Origin: Candidatus Vicinibacter affinis
GTDB taxonomy: Bacteria > Bacteroidota > Bacteroidia > Chitinophagales > Saprospiraceae
DNA: 64,000 nucleotides
Assembly: GCA_016714365.1 (NCBI GenBank)
Contig: JADJNH010000007.1
Location: 248,001-312,000, forward strand
Direction: 5' to 3'
Shown piece after piece: positions 9,172-18,909 of this stretch. The stretch's first letter is position 1; every line of letters starts with the position of its first letter. A program made the translations under genes and the position numbers. The notes beneath the pieces were generated by a model. That model did not search any database, was not told where the DNA came from, and worked only from the letters and a program-made list of their open reading frames with translations.

Positions 9172-10968
9172 ATGAGATTTTTAATTGGTCTGGCTATACT
9201 TCTGTCTCCATGCATGATGGATGCTCAGGATCCAAGACTTGCCTTACAGTATTTTAATGACGGTGAGTTTGAGAAAGCAGCGGTGCTGTACCAGACTCTT
9301 TATCAGAAATTTCCGGAAAGTGAATCTTATTTTTCCAATCTGTTGAGTTGCATGGAAGCGATGGGAAAAACTGAAGAGTCCGAAACTCTGGTAAAAAAAG
9401 AATTGAACCGTAGACCAAAGGATTCCTACTTGTATTTCGTTTACGGCAAAATGTTAAGTAAGCGGGGTGAAGCAGGAAAATCAGAAAAACAGTATAAAAA
9501 TGCCATTGACAACCTTCCTGCAGATGTAATCGGTATCCACCGGATTGCCAATGCATTTATCGAACAATCTGAATTTGATCTGGCAATTGCCACCTATGAA
9601 AAAGGTGAAAAACTGATGAAAGGTCAGTTTCATTTTACCTACAACCTTGCAGATTTATATCGAAGGAAAGGTGAGACCCTGACTATGTTAAAGTACTATG
9701 TTGATGGGTTGGAAGACGGAAGTATTAATTCCATGAGCCTGCAAAATGTTCTGGCAGCCTATCTGGAACCGGATAAACATAAAGATTTACAAGCCCTTCT
9801 TTATGAAAAATTAGAATCCAAACCCGACTTTATTCCAATCATTGAAATACTTCAGTGGACCTTTATCCAGTCTAAAGATTTTTTGAACGCTTTAAGGCAG
9901 GCAAAAGCCCTTGACAAAAGGACCGGCGAAAATGGTTCCAGGGTTATGTACATTGCCAACATTGCCGCAAACGAAGGCGATTACAAAACAGCCATTGATG
10001 GTTATGGTTATATAAAAAATCTAGGTCAGTCCGGTGGTTATTATTTGGAAGCCTACAGACAATTATTGATCAACCGCCGCAAGCAAATTGTAGAACAAAA
10101 TAACTACACTGTTACTGATCTAAAAGCGCTGGAAGCAGATTACCAACAATTCAGCCTTGAATACAGCGGGAGTCGGTTGGCTGCCCCCATATTGATTGAA
10201 TTTGCGGAACTCGAAGCAAGATATCTCAACAATGTAGACAAAGCCATTGAAATTCTATTGTCCATTGTAAAAAACCCGGTAATAGAACCACACACAAAGG
10301 CAATGGCCAAACTTGATTTGGCAGATTATTATTTGATTCAGGGAGAGCGATGGGAATCAACCTTATTGTATTCTCAAGTAGATAAAGATTTTCAGGAGGA
10401 TCAGCTCGGTGAATTGGCGAGATTCAAGAATGCCAGACTTTCCTATTTTGCCGGTGACTTCAATTGGGCACAAGAGCAATTTGACATTCTCAAACAAGCC
10501 ACTACCCGATTGATCAGCAACGATGCCATTGATATGTCAGTCTTTATTCTGGACAATCTCAATCAGGATACCCTCGGATTGGCTTTATCTGACTACGCCC
10601 AGACGGAGCTTAAAGTGTTTCAGAATAAATATGATGAAGCAATGGTGATGTTGGACAGTATACTTTCTGAATACAAGGAAAACAGTTTGCTGGATGATGT
10701 ACTATATCTTCAGGCCAACATCTTGAACAAGCAGAAAAAAACAGAAGAGGCCATCCAAAAATACAATAAGATTATAGAAAATCATAAAGAGGAAATCAGG
10801 GCAGACAATGCCTTGTTTGAACTTGCCAAAATTTATGATTACCAATTGTCCCAAAAGGAGAAAGCCATGTCTCTTTATGAAAAATTATTCCTGGACTACA
10901 GCGGCAGCGTACTCGCCATTGAAGCAAGACAACGATTCCGCAAACTTCGCGGGGATGCCGTTCAGTAA
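9172..10968 (+). CDS. TPR-repeat exported protein
   Basis: A 598-aa protein with an N-terminal signal peptide (MRFLIGLAILLSPCMMDAQ) and helical tetratricopeptide repeats across its length, for example 'ALQYFNDGEFEKAAVLYQTLYQKFPES' at the front and 'NKQKKTEEAIQKYNKIIENHKEE' near the C-terminus. It is predicted to be periplasmic, or attached to the inner face of the outer membrane, as a protein-interaction scaffold. The specific partner is not evident. It stands alone between tonB and amn on the same strand, with a gap of about 50 bases to amn, so co-transcription with amn is possible. Confidence 0.8.
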   Translation: MRFLIGLAILLSPCMMDAQDPRLALQYFNDGEFEKAAVLYQTLYQKFPESESYFSNLLSCMEAMGKTEESETLVKKELNRRPKDSYLYFVYGKMLSKRGEAGKSEKQYKNAIDNLPADVIGIHRIANAFIEQSEFDLAIATYEKGEKLMKGQFHFTYNLADLYRRKGETLTMLKYYVDGLEDGSINSMSLQNVLAAYLEPDKHKDLQALLYEKLESKPDFIPIIEILQWTFIQSKDFLNALRQAKALDKRTGENGSRVMYIANIAANEGDYKTAIDGYGYIKNLGQSGGYYLEAYRQLLINRRKQIVEQNNYTVTDLKALEADYQQFSLEYSGSRLAAPILIEFAELEARYLNNVDKAIEILLSIVKNPVIEPHTKAMAKLDLADYYLIQGERWESTLLYSQVDKDFQEDQLGELARFKNARLSYFAGDFNWAQEQFDILKQATTRLISNDAIDMSVFILDNLNQDTLGLALSDYAQTELKVFQNKYDEAMVMLDSILSEYKENSLLDDVLYLQANILNKQKKTEEAIQKYNKIIENHKEEIRADNALFELAKIYDYQLSQKEKAMSLYEKLFLDYSGSVLAIEARQRFRKLRGDAVQ

Positions 10969-11018
10969 TAAATTCTTCTGGATTTATTTTTAATCCAATT
11001 GATAAGTATCTTTATCAA

Positions 11019-11792
11019 ATGAAGACCAAGCAGGAAATTGTAGAAAACTGGCTACCCCGTTATACCGGTACCCCATTAAAGGATTTTGGAGCCTACATCA
11101 TCCTGGTCAATTTCAGTCATTATGTTGACCTTTTTGCAAAATGGCATAAGGTTAAGATCAATGGAAAAGACCGCCCGATGCAAAATGCCACAGCAGATAA
11201 TATCACCATTATCAATTTTGGAATGGGAAGCCCTAATGCAGGAACGGTTGTGGATCTGCTTACAGCCATCATGCCCAAGGCCGTTTTATTTCTGGGTAAA
11301 TGCGGTGGCCTGAAAATTAAAAAAAATAAAATTGGTGATCTCATACTACCCATTGCAGCTATTCGTGGGGAAGGAACATCCAATGACTATTTACCCCCAG
11401 AGGTTCCTGCTTTGCCTGCATTCGCTTTGCAAAAAGCCATTTCCACTACGATTCGAGAATATGAAAAAGATTATTGGACCGGAACAGTATACACGACCAA
11501 TAAACGAGTGTGGGAACATCGTAAAGATTTTAAAAAATATTTAGCAGAACTTCGTGCACTCGCCATCGACATGGAAACTGCCACCATATTTATTGCCTCT
11601 TTTAAAAACAGAATTCCGGCCGGAGCTCTTTTATTGGTCTCCGATATGCCCATGGTTCCGGAAGGTGTAAAAACGGAAGAAAGCGATAAAAAAGTTACCG
11701 AAGAATTTTTAGTCACCCATCTAAAAATTGGAATTGATTCATTGAAGAAACTCATCACCAATGCCCAGACGGTAAGACATTTGAAATTCTAG
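11019..11792 (+). CDS. amn: AMP nucleosidase
   Basis: A 257-aa protein of the short Bacteroidota AMP nucleosidase type, hydrolysing AMP to adenine and ribose 5-phosphate and so controlling adenylate pools. Belongs to the purine nucleoside phosphorylase/uridine phosphorylase fold. Features: 'ENWLPRYTGTPLKDFG' at the N-terminus, the phosphate/ribose-binding 'INFGMGSPNAGTVVDLL', 'LFLGKCGGLK', 'IRGEGTSNDYLPPEVPALP', and the purine-site ALAIDMETATIF, where the Glu-Thr-Ala pattern is typical. It lacks the long N-terminal regulatory domain of the E. coli enzyme (484 aa). The ATG at 11019 lies 50 bases after the TPR gene. Confidence 0.9.
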   Translation: MKTKQEIVENWLPRYTGTPLKDFGAYIILVNFSHYVDLFAKWHKVKINGKDRPMQNATADNITIINFGMGSPNAGTVVDLLTAIMPKAVLFLGKCGGLKIKKNKIGDLILPIAAIRGEGTSNDYLPPEVPALPAFALQKAISTTIREYEKDYWTGTVYTTNKRVWEHRKDFKKYLAELRALAIDMETATIFIASFKNRIPAGALLLVSDMPMVPEGVKTEESDKKVTEEFLVTHLKIGIDSLKKLITNAQTVRHLKF

Positions 11793-11858
11793 TGTTGGCA
11801 ATGGAGATGGTCATTAGATGCCCTCCATTTCAAACCGAACAAAAGTAAATTCTAAAAA

Positions 11859-13832
11859 TTAACTGTTTTCTCTTTTCAATTTCATCTCGGCTTTTGGACC
11901 AACGAGAATTGGAACTACTTCCTCTTCAACATTGGAAACTTCCAAACCAAAATCTTCAAACGCAGGTAAGCTGAATTTCTTAATCATGCGATAACTCTGC
12001 ACAACCCAGCGTTCAAAAGCATTGAGTTCTGTATCAGCTGAAACTCTGGTGCGAAGTAATAAAAATTTAAAATCTGCAGGTAAATGATGCTTCCTAAGAG
12101 AAGGATAAGTGCTCACCGTATCTACTTCTCCGGAGGCTACCATTTGATCAACAATTTCATAAAACATCGCATTCACCTTATGCGGAACTTTGAATCCAAA
12201 TTTCAAATGGATAAAAAAGATTTCTTTTGGAACAATTGTATCTACGTGGAATGATTTTCTATAAGGTTCATCTCCGATTTCCACATGTACAAACCAGTAA
12301 ACATCGGCTCGCTTAGGTCTTTTTCGCAGTATGGAATACATGATGTTTGAATCAATCAATCGTTTGTCATCAGCCAATGCGAGATAAACCAAATGACTGG
12401 ATTCCTTGGGAATTGTTAGATCGTGTTGCAAGTCTTGCAACACAGGTATATAGTCTTTCAACTCTACAAACATGGTATGTTTCTGCCTTATCTTTTGCGC
12501 ATTGTATAAAACAAAAACCATGGTAGCAACTCCTGCTGCAATTAAAAAAGAAAACCAACCACCATGTGCAAATTTATCCAGATTTGCAATCAGGAAAGTT
12601 GACTCTATACAAAGTACGAGAAAGGTTATCACCAATGGAATATAAAAAGCATGGAACTTTATTCTGTAAAAAAATCCGAGCAATAAAGTGGTCATAATCA
12701 TATCGACCGTTATGGCCAGACCATAGGCCGCTTCCATATTCTCCGATTTTTTAAAAATTAAAACCACCACAATACATCCCACCATCAGAAACCAATTGAT
12801 GCTGGGAATATAAACCTGACCCTTTAAATCGGTAGGATAGTTTACTTTCATTCTAAACCACAAATGAAGTTTCATTGCTTCATTTGTTAAAGTGAATACT
12901 CCGGAAATTAATGCCTGACTTGCTATAACAGTAGAAAGTGTAGCGATTCCTACTCCAAATGGTAAAAACCATTGTGGCATCAGCGCGAAGAAAACCCTAA
13001 AATTTGGATGACCTGCTGCGTCTACAATAACTTGTCCTTCATGATTAGAAATCAGATAAGCCGATTGTCCAAAATAACTTAATAACAAAGCAATTAAAAC
13101 AAAGCTCCAACTCATCCTAACATTTTGTTTGCCACAATGCCCAAGATCAGAGTAAAGAGCTTCACCTCCGGTGGTACATAAAAAGACTGCACCCAAAATC
13201 CAGAATCCACCCGGATATTTAGCCAAAAGCTCTATTGCATAAACAGGATTGAGCGCCTGCAGCACTTGAGGATGCTCTATAATCTGGAGCAGACCCAAGA
13301 AACCAATCATACTAAACCAAGTAAACATTATTGGGCCGAAAAACTTTCCGACCAACTGTGTTCCCACTTGTTGGAAGGCAAAGAGTCCAATGATAATTCC
13401 TATAACTATAGGCACTGTATTTATATGGGCATTGGGGTATATCATTTTGATACCCTCCACTGCAGAAGAAATGGATATTGGCGGTGTGATGAATCCGTCT
13501 GCTATCAAGGTTGCACAACCAATAATAGCAGGGTAAATAACATATTTTGATTTATATCTTCTGACAAGAGCGTAAAGTGCAAATATTCCTCCTTCTCCTT
13601 TATTATCCGCATTCAATGCCAGGATAACATACTTGCCGGTGGTGATTAAAATTAAGGTCCAGAAAACACAAGACATCCCCCCGTAAATCAGTTCCTTGGA
13701 TACCTCTCTATCATCCAAAATAGCCTGAATTACATAAAGAGGCGAAGTTCCAATATCCCCAAAAATAATCCCCAGTGTGATTAAAACGCCCGCTAAACTT
13801 AGCCTTTGGACACCATGCGAAGGATCGCTCAT
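11859..13832 (-). CDS. kup: KUP/HAK/KT family potassium transporter
   Basis: A 657-aa inner-membrane K+ uptake protein (K+/H+ symport type). The hallmark 'LGIIFGDIGTSPLYV' lies at residues 20-34, followed by about 12 membrane segments to about residue 460, then a cytoplasmic C-terminal domain ('VYLALADDKRLIDSNIMYSI', 'VHVEIGDEPY'). Length fits the family (620-700 aa). The start at ATG 13832 gives MSDPSHGVQRLSLAGVLITLG. It converges on amn and is a single-gene unit with its own candidate -7 box at 13871-13878. Confidence 0.95.
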   Translation of the reverse strand: MSDPSHGVQRLSLAGVLITLGIIFGDIGTSPLYVIQAILDDREVSKELIYGGMSCVFWTLILITTGKYVILALNADNKGEGGIFALYALVRRYKSKYVIYPAIIGCATLIADGFITPPISISSAVEGIKMIYPNAHINTVPIVIGIIIGLFAFQQVGTQLVGKFFGPIMFTWFSMIGFLGLLQIIEHPQVLQALNPVYAIELLAKYPGGFWILGAVFLCTTGGEALYSDLGHCGKQNVRMSWSFVLIALLLSYFGQSAYLISNHEGQVIVDAAGHPNFRVFFALMPQWFLPFGVGIATLSTVIASQALISGVFTLTNEAMKLHLWFRMKVNYPTDLKGQVYIPSINWFLMVGCIVVVLIFKKSENMEAAYGLAITVDMIMTTLLLGFFYRIKFHAFYIPLVITFLVLCIESTFLIANLDKFAHGGWFSFLIAAGVATMVFVLYNAQKIRQKHTMFVELKDYIPVLQDLQHDLTIPKESSHLVYLALADDKRLIDSNIMYSILRKRPKRADVYWFVHVEIGDEPYRKSFHVDTIVPKEIFFIHLKFGFKVPHKVNAMFYEIVDQMVASGEVDTVSTYPSLRKHHLPADFKFLLLRTRVSADTELNAFERWVVQSYRMIKKFSLPAFEDFGLEVSNVEEEVVPILVGPKAEMKLKRENS

Positions 13833-13870
13833 TTTAAGTAATTATTAATTATGTGCAGTCAAACTAGGCT

Positions 13871-13878
13871 CAAAGATA
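13871..13878 (-). promoter_or_regulatory. -7 promoter box of kup (TATCTTTG)
   Basis: The minus strand reads TATCTTTG, an exact TAnnTTTG match, 38 bases before the kup ATG. No convincing -33 TTTG is visible, so the call rests on one element and its spacing. Confidence 0.4.
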
Positions 13879-13984
13879 GGCCGATCGTTAAAATTGCATG
13901 TAATAAAAAGTATTATTTATTGAGTTGTGGGTAATGATCAATTCATATTAAGCCTGTAGCTCAATTTTTAACAGGTATAATATA

Positions 13985-14917
13985 TCAGTCAGCAGATGTT
14001 GTTTCCAATTTTGTTCTCTGATTCATTGGGTGAAACCGCATGATGGTATCTCTGAGATAATGAAGGTCAAGATGCGTGTAAATCTCTGTAGTGGTGATCG
14101 ACTCGTGCCCTAACATTTCTTGCACAAGCCGGAGGCCAGCGCCTCCTTCCACAAGATGAGTAGCAAAAGAATGTCTGAAAGTATGCGGACTGACCGTTTT
14201 GTGGATACCAGCTTTGGATACATATTCTTTCACAAGATTAAATACAGATATCCTGGATAACTTCTTTCCAAATTTATTCAAAAAAATAAAGTCCTCATAG
14301 CCTTTTACAACAGGAAGTTTATTTCTGTAAGAATCTCTGTAGAGGATCAATTGATGCAAGGCCTGTTCACCGATTGGGACCAGCCTTTCCTTATTGCCTT
14401 TTCCAATTACCTTAAGGATACCAAGGTCTTCCATCAGGTCTGACCATTTTGAATTAACCAATTCGCTTACCCTCAAACCGCAGGCATAAAGGGTCTCCAG
14501 AATGGCCCGATCCCTGTGCCCCCTTTCCACACTCAGATCTACAGCCTGCAGGACCATATCAATCTCTTCAACACTTAAAAAGTCAGGTAAATATTTAGCC
14601 TGACGGGGACCTTCCAATAATTCCGTAGGATCCTCATTCAGTAAATCCTCCACCAACAGAAATTTGTAGAAAGCCCTGACGCCGGACAAGATTCTGGCCT
14701 GTGATCTGCTGTCCAACTGAACTTTATTAAGCCAAGAGATAAATTGTATCAAATCCTGCAATTCGATTTTAAGCGGACTTTTATGGTCCAACTCCTCCGC
14801 AACAAACCTGGAAAGCTTGGCTACGTCTCTTGAATAAGCATCCAAAGAATGAGAAGATAATGACCTTTCAAGCTTTAAGTAAGCTTGAAAACCTTTAATT
14901 GCGCTGACCCAATCCAT
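13985..14917 (-). CDS. Tyrosine recombinase XerC/XerD
   Basis: A 310-aa site-specific recombinase that resolves chromosome dimers at dif sites. An N-terminal SAM-like DNA-binding domain (about residues 1-90) precedes the catalytic domain. All active-site residues are visible: Arg149 in CGLRVSEL, Lys173 in GKGNKER, His245 and Arg248 in PHTFRHSF, His271 in LGHESI and the nucleophile Tyr280 in TEIYTHLD. Length equals that of cellular XerC/D proteins (about 300 aa), and no phage or integron context surrounds it, so a housekeeping role is more likely than mobile-element integration. XerC and XerD cannot be told apart from sequence alone. Divergent from kynU. Confidence 0.92.
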   Translation of the reverse strand: MDWVSAIKGFQAYLKLERSLSSHSLDAYSRDVAKLSRFVAEELDHKSPLKIELQDLIQFISWLNKVQLDSRSQARILSGVRAFYKFLLVEDLLNEDPTELLEGPRQAKYLPDFLSVEEIDMVLQAVDLSVERGHRDRAILETLYACGLRVSELVNSKWSDLMEDLGILKVIGKGNKERLVPIGEQALHQLILYRDSYRNKLPVVKGYEDFIFLNKFGKKLSRISVFNLVKEYVSKAGIHKTVSPHTFRHSFATHLVEGGAGLRLVQEMLGHESITTTEIYTHLDLHYLRDTIMRFHPMNQRTKLETTSAD

Positions 14918-14997
14918 GAATCAAAAATACAATCTTATGACAACATATTATATTTTATTATAATATATTACTGTGGTTCATAAAGATTTCATTTCAG

Positions 14998-15005
14998 TAC
15001 ATTTG
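14998..15005 (+). promoter_or_regulatory. -7 promoter box of kynU (TACATTTG)
   Basis: TACATTTG matches TAnnTTTG exactly, 26 bases before the kynU ATG at 15032, in the AT-rich gap between divergent xer and kynU. No -33 element is obvious. Confidence 0.45.
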
Positions 15006-15031
15006 CATTTGTAACCCAATTTTTTCTTTGC

Positions 15032-16285
15032 ATGCTCAACGATTATAAATTCCTTGATCAAAATGATCCTCTCCAGCAATTTCGTGCAGAATTTTGCTTC
15101 CCTTCAGATGAAGAAGGCGTTCCTTATAGTTATTTCTGTGGCAACTCGCTTGGTTTACAGCCCGTCAAAGCCAGGGCATACATTAATCGGGAATTGGATG
15201 ATTGGGCCAAACATGGGGTACATGGCCATGAGATGGCCCATTTTCCCTGGGTGAGATACCATGAATTTTTAACTGAGCCCATGGCCCACATAATAGGAGC
15301 AAGACCTTCTGAAGTGGTTGTGATGAATACCCTTTCAGTCAATCTGCATTTAATGATGGTATCATTTTACAACCCAACTCCCAAAAGAAATAAAATATTA
15401 ATTGAATACAGTGCCTTTCCTTCAGACCGCTATGCGGTAGATTCCCAAATAAAGTTCCATGGTTATAATCCGGAAGATTGTTTGATCATTCTTACCCCGA
15501 ATGAAGGAGAAGTCTATATTACAAAAGAAAAAATCGAACAAACCATCCGTAAACATGGGGACGAGATTGCACTCATCCTCATTGGTTCCGTAAACTATTA
15601 CACAGGACAAGCCTATCCTATCCGTTACATTACGGAATTAGGGCATGCTCATGGTTGTAAAGTGGGTTTTGACCTGGCGCATGGTGCCGGGAATCTGTTA
15701 TTGAATTTGCATAATGACGGACCTGACTTTGCGGTCTGGTGCAGTTATAAATATTTAAACTCAGGACCTGGTGGACTTGCAGGTTGTTTTGTACATGAAA
15801 GACATGGTGAATCATTTGAACTCCCTCGATTTGCTGGTTGGTGGGGGCATGACAAAGCCAACCGGTTTAAAATGTCTCCGCAACTTAAATTAATGAGCGG
15901 TGCAGAAGGTTGGCAACTTAGCAATCCACCCATTCTGCCAATGGCAAGTTTAATGGCATCACTGGAAATTTTTCAGCGAGCCGGAATGGTTGCCATGCGA
16001 AAGAAATCCATTAGTCTGCACAACTACCTGCGTCAGTTAATTGAATCATTGGAACATCCCTCTATTCGGATACTTACTCCACTAAGTGAAGAAGAAAGAG
16101 GATGTCAACTTTCTATTCAAATTAAGAATGGGGATAAGCGTATTTACAAGCAGCTGTCCGAGCAACAAATCATTGCAGACTGGCGAGAGCCCGATGTGAT
16201 TCGGGTTGCACCTGTACCCCTCTACAATTCCTTTGAGGATGCCTGGCAGCTTTATCAATCCTTAAAAAAAATATTGGCTGTTTAG
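15032..16285 (+). CDS. kynU: Kynureninase
   Basis: A 417-aa PLP enzyme cleaving kynurenine or 3-hydroxykynurenine to anthranilate or 3-hydroxyanthranilate plus alanine. Visible features: 'YSYFCGNSLGLQP' (34-44), the fold-type I core with 'VGFDLAHGAGNLLL' (about 211-224), and the PLP-binding Lys240 in WCSYKYLNSGPGG. 'FAGWWGHD' follows. Length fits the family (about 415-425 aa). Kynurenine 3-monooxygenase follows after 36 bases on the same strand, so the pair forms an operon for conversion of kynurenine to 3-hydroxyanthranilate, either for NAD synthesis via quinolinate or for tryptophan breakdown. Tryptophan dioxygenase and hydroxyanthranilate dioxygenase are not in the window. Confidence 0.95.
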   Translation: MLNDYKFLDQNDPLQQFRAEFCFPSDEEGVPYSYFCGNSLGLQPVKARAYINRELDDWAKHGVHGHEMAHFPWVRYHEFLTEPMAHIIGARPSEVVVMNTLSVNLHLMMVSFYNPTPKRNKILIEYSAFPSDRYAVDSQIKFHGYNPEDCLIILTPNEGEVYITKEKIEQTIRKHGDEIALILIGSVNYYTGQAYPIRYITELGHAHGCKVGFDLAHGAGNLLLNLHNDGPDFAVWCSYKYLNSGPGGLAGCFVHERHGESFELPRFAGWWGHDKANRFKMSPQLKLMSGAEGWQLSNPPILPMASLMASLEIFQRAGMVAMRKKSISLHNYLRQLIESLEHPSIRILTPLSEEERGCQLSIQIKNGDKRIYKQLSEQQIIADWREPDVIRVAPVPLYNSFEDAWQLYQSLKKILAV

Positions 16286-16321
16286 ATTTGTAGCGCATTT
16301 AATATATTTAAGTAATCATCC

Positions 16322-17674
16322 ATGAAAAATAAAGAAATCATCATTGCAGGTGCCGGATTGGTAGGAAGTCTTTTAGGATTAAGATTGGCACAGAGAGGAT
16401 TTAAAGTTTCCATTTACGAATCCCGTTCGGACATGCGAAAAAGTGATATTTCCGCCGGCAGATCGATCAACCTTGCCTTGTCTGATCGTGGGATTGGCGG
16501 GCTCAAGATTGTGGGAATGGAAAAAGAAATTCTCGCTCATGCAGTGCAAATGAATGGCAGGATGATTCATGATTTGGAAGGTCAGTTACTTTTCCAAAGT
16601 TACAGTGAACGTCCGGGAGAATTCATCAATTCAATCAGCAGGCGAACTCTAAATGTATATCTGATGGACGCGCTGGAAAAAATTCCCGGATCTTCCATTC
16701 ATTTTAATACCAAATTAATTGGCTGGGATCACCAGACCGGAACTTGTCAGTTTCAAACCAATGATGGAAAAGTGATTCTGAAAGAAAATGCCACCTTACT
16801 TGCAACCGACGGCGCGAATTCTGCTGCACGAAAAGAACTGATGAATCTAAGTGCGCAAATCAGATTTAATTACAAGCAATTTTTTCAGAACTATGGATAT
16901 AAAGAACTAACCATTCCACCAGCTGCAGATGGTTCTTTCAGATTAGAAGAAAATTCTTTACACATTTGGCCAAGGGGACATTTTATGATGATTGCATTGC
17001 CAAATCCGGATGCAACCTTTACCGCCACTTTGTTTATTTCCTATAAAGGCGAAGACAGCCTTGAGCATTTAAATACAAAACAAGATGTTCAGAATTATTA
17101 TGAAAAATATTTCAACGATGCACTTCCACTGATTCCTGAATTACAAAAAGAGTTTTTTGATCACCCAACCGGGCATTTATATTCAGTCAAATGCGATCCC
17201 TGGCATTTTGAAGATAAGTTGTTGTTGTTGGGGGATGCCGCTCATGCGATCATTCCGTTTTATGGACAAGGTATGAACTGCGGTTTTGAAGATGTAGTAG
17301 TGCTGGACAAATTGCTGGATCAGAATTTGGAAGGCGAAGAATTATTTGCAAAGTTTACCGAACTTAGAAAAATAAATTCTGATGCCATCTCAGATCTTGC
17401 TGAAGACAATTTTATTGAAATGAGAGATAAAGTAGGCGATCCGATTTTTCAAAAAAAGAAATCGCTTGAATCCCGACTTGAAAAATTGTTTCCTAATTAT
17501 TATTCAAAATATGCACTGGTAACCTTCAGACCGGATGTCAGTTATCATCAAGCCATGACCCTCGGCAGAAAGCAAGATGATCTGCTCATTGAACTTTGTA
17601 AAAACAATACATCCATTTCTGATGATGAATTACCTTCCATCTACCACAAGCTCCAGCAACTTCAAGAAAAATGA
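16322..17674 (+). CDS. kmo: Kynurenine 3-monooxygenase
   Basis: A 450-aa FAD-dependent hydroxylase making 3-hydroxykynurenine from kynurenine with NADPH and O2. The N-terminal Rossmann fingerprint 'IIAGAGLVGSLLGLRLAQRG' covers residues 7-26, with 'SDISAGRSINLALSDRG' shortly after. The second FAD motif 'LLGDAAHAIIPFYGQGMNCG' lies near residues 302-321. Length matches bacterial and eukaryotic KMO without the C-terminal mitochondrial anchor. It lies in an operon with kynU, the gene for the next pathway enzyme. Confidence 0.95.
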   Translation: MKNKEIIIAGAGLVGSLLGLRLAQRGFKVSIYESRSDMRKSDISAGRSINLALSDRGIGGLKIVGMEKEILAHAVQMNGRMIHDLEGQLLFQSYSERPGEFINSISRRTLNVYLMDALEKIPGSSIHFNTKLIGWDHQTGTCQFQTNDGKVILKENATLLATDGANSAARKELMNLSAQIRFNYKQFFQNYGYKELTIPPAADGSFRLEENSLHIWPRGHFMMIALPNPDATFTATLFISYKGEDSLEHLNTKQDVQNYYEKYFNDALPLIPELQKEFFDHPTGHLYSVKCDPWHFEDKLLLLGDAAHAIIPFYGQGMNCGFEDVVVLDKLLDQNLEGEELFAKFTELRKINSDAISDLAEDNFIEMRDKVGDPIFQKKKSLESRLEKLFPNYYSKYALVTFRPDVSYHQAMTLGRKQDDLLIELCKNNTSISDDELPSIYHKLQQLQEK

Positions 17675-17713
17675 TGAAGGTTAAATTCAAATATCAATAA
17701 ATAAGAAAATAAA

Positions 17714-18868
17714 CTACAACCCCAGCTTTGCCTTCAGATCCTTGTTCAAGGCATTTTTGTTTACCATTACAGACATGGTCTTATTCCTGAAATAGGCCTT
17801 AGACACATAAATATATCCGCCGGTAGTTTTATTAATTGCTGATCCCCAAGAATTTTTTACGACATAGTATTCCGTCCCATTCTGATCTTTCATAATTCCA
17901 ACTATGTGCATACCATGATCATCGGTGGTACTGAGATTTTCAAATCCCAATTGACGCTCCTCCTGCGTTACAAACTTTTCAGGATGCGGCGCTTTCCAAA
18001 GACTGTCCCTTTCAGTGTCGGACATATCTTCCCATGCCATATATGGATTAATGGCCAGTCCATTCTTTGCTGAAAATGTTTTTTCACTTACATCCGTTGC
18101 CCACAAGACAGAATATCCACTTTTAATTGCCTGATCCACAGAATTAATTAATTCATCAATGGCAATATTATAAAACATACCATTTGACCAATTATCCGCC
18201 ACCTCAAGAATAAATGGTTTGTTCATCGGATGATGAGTAAAGGAAGTCAATGCTATGTAATCTCCGGAGTTTATTCCCAGACTGCCGGCAAATGTTTGAG
18301 GAGTATAACTTTTACCTTTGAATGTAAAATTGGCAGGAGGTGTTCCAAAATATCCATCCACAGCGCCCTGATAGACTTTCTTCCAATTTGGAGAAAGTTT
18401 ACCATCCGGAAGCTTAACCATTGCTTCCACCATAGCTTTCAACACCGATTCCATCTCTCCATGGATAGGTTTGTCCTGCCCATCAGGATAACCTGCATAA
18501 GCTTCTTCAGGCACCAAACCATATTCATCAATAATTCTCATGACATCGTGATTTTCCGCACCTTGACCGAATGCAGTGGATCCCTGCCTGCGTATGTAAT
18601 TCTCTCCCCTTTCCAAATACCCGGCACGGGCAATGTACATCTCACTTAAATTAAACTCTCCTTTACCCATTCGCATCAGCTCAGATTCCAGAAAAGAATG
18701 AGTCGAAAAAATCCAGCAGGTGCCACTTTTGTTTTGATTTTTAACTCCTGTACGGTCTACTAGTTTGACCGTCTGGAAATTATAGTTGTTGATTTTATTG
18801 GGTAATTCCTGGGCAATAATGAAATTGACCATTACAATAAGGAATACTGAACAAACAATTTTGTGCAT
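17714..18868 (-). CDS. C1-family cysteine peptidase (bleomycin hydrolase/aminopeptidase C-like), exported
   Basis: A 384-aa papain-fold peptidase with a signal peptide (MHKIVCSVFLIVMVNFIIAQ). The oxyanion Gln45 and nucleophile Cys51 are in 'NQNKSGTCWIFST'; the catalytic His is in DDHGMHIVG (near residue 320) and the Asn in VKNSWG (near 340). Similarity is to peptidase C1B/PepC, but the signal peptide and shorter length (PepC is about 440-450 aa) mark it as the secreted Bacteroidota type. It is convergent with kmo and isolated. A -7 box and an inverted repeat lie just upstream of its start. Confidence 0.88.
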   Translation of the reverse strand: MHKIVCSVFLIVMVNFIIAQELPNKINNYNFQTVKLVDRTGVKNQNKSGTCWIFSTHSFLESELMRMGKGEFNLSEMYIARAGYLERGENYIRRQGSTAFGQGAENHDVMRIIDEYGLVPEEAYAGYPDGQDKPIHGEMESVLKAMVEAMVKLPDGKLSPNWKKVYQGAVDGYFGTPPANFTFKGKSYTPQTFAGSLGINSGDYIALTSFTHHPMNKPFILEVADNWSNGMFYNIAIDELINSVDQAIKSGYSVLWATDVSEKTFSAKNGLAINPYMAWEDMSDTERDSLWKAPHPEKFVTQEERQLGFENLSTTDDHGMHIVGIMKDQNGTEYYVVKNSWGSAINKTTGGYIYVSKAYFRNKTMSVMVNKNALNKDLKAKLGL

Positions 18869-18884
18869 TTGATTTATTTTTTTA

Positions 18885-18909
18885 CAAATGTAATACGAAT
18901 CTCTTCGTA
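18885..18909 (-). promoter_or_regulatory. -7 box (TACATTTG) with adjacent inverted repeat upstream of the C1 peptidase
   Basis: On the minus strand TACATTTG (18892-18885) is an exact -7 box 17 bases before the peptidase ATG. Immediately upstream is an inverted repeat TACGAA-N4-TTCGTA (18894-18909), a position where a bound repressor would block polymerase. The operator role is inferred. Confidence 0.4.

Noticed and set aside
11793..11858. AATGGAG...CTCCATT possible terminator between amn and kup
   Set aside because: Short stem with a long loop and no T-run on either strand; not supportable.
13985..14917. Tyrosine recombinase as integrase of a mobile island
   Set aside because: Size and residues match XerC/D, and the neighbours are housekeeping genes with no attachment-site repeats seen.
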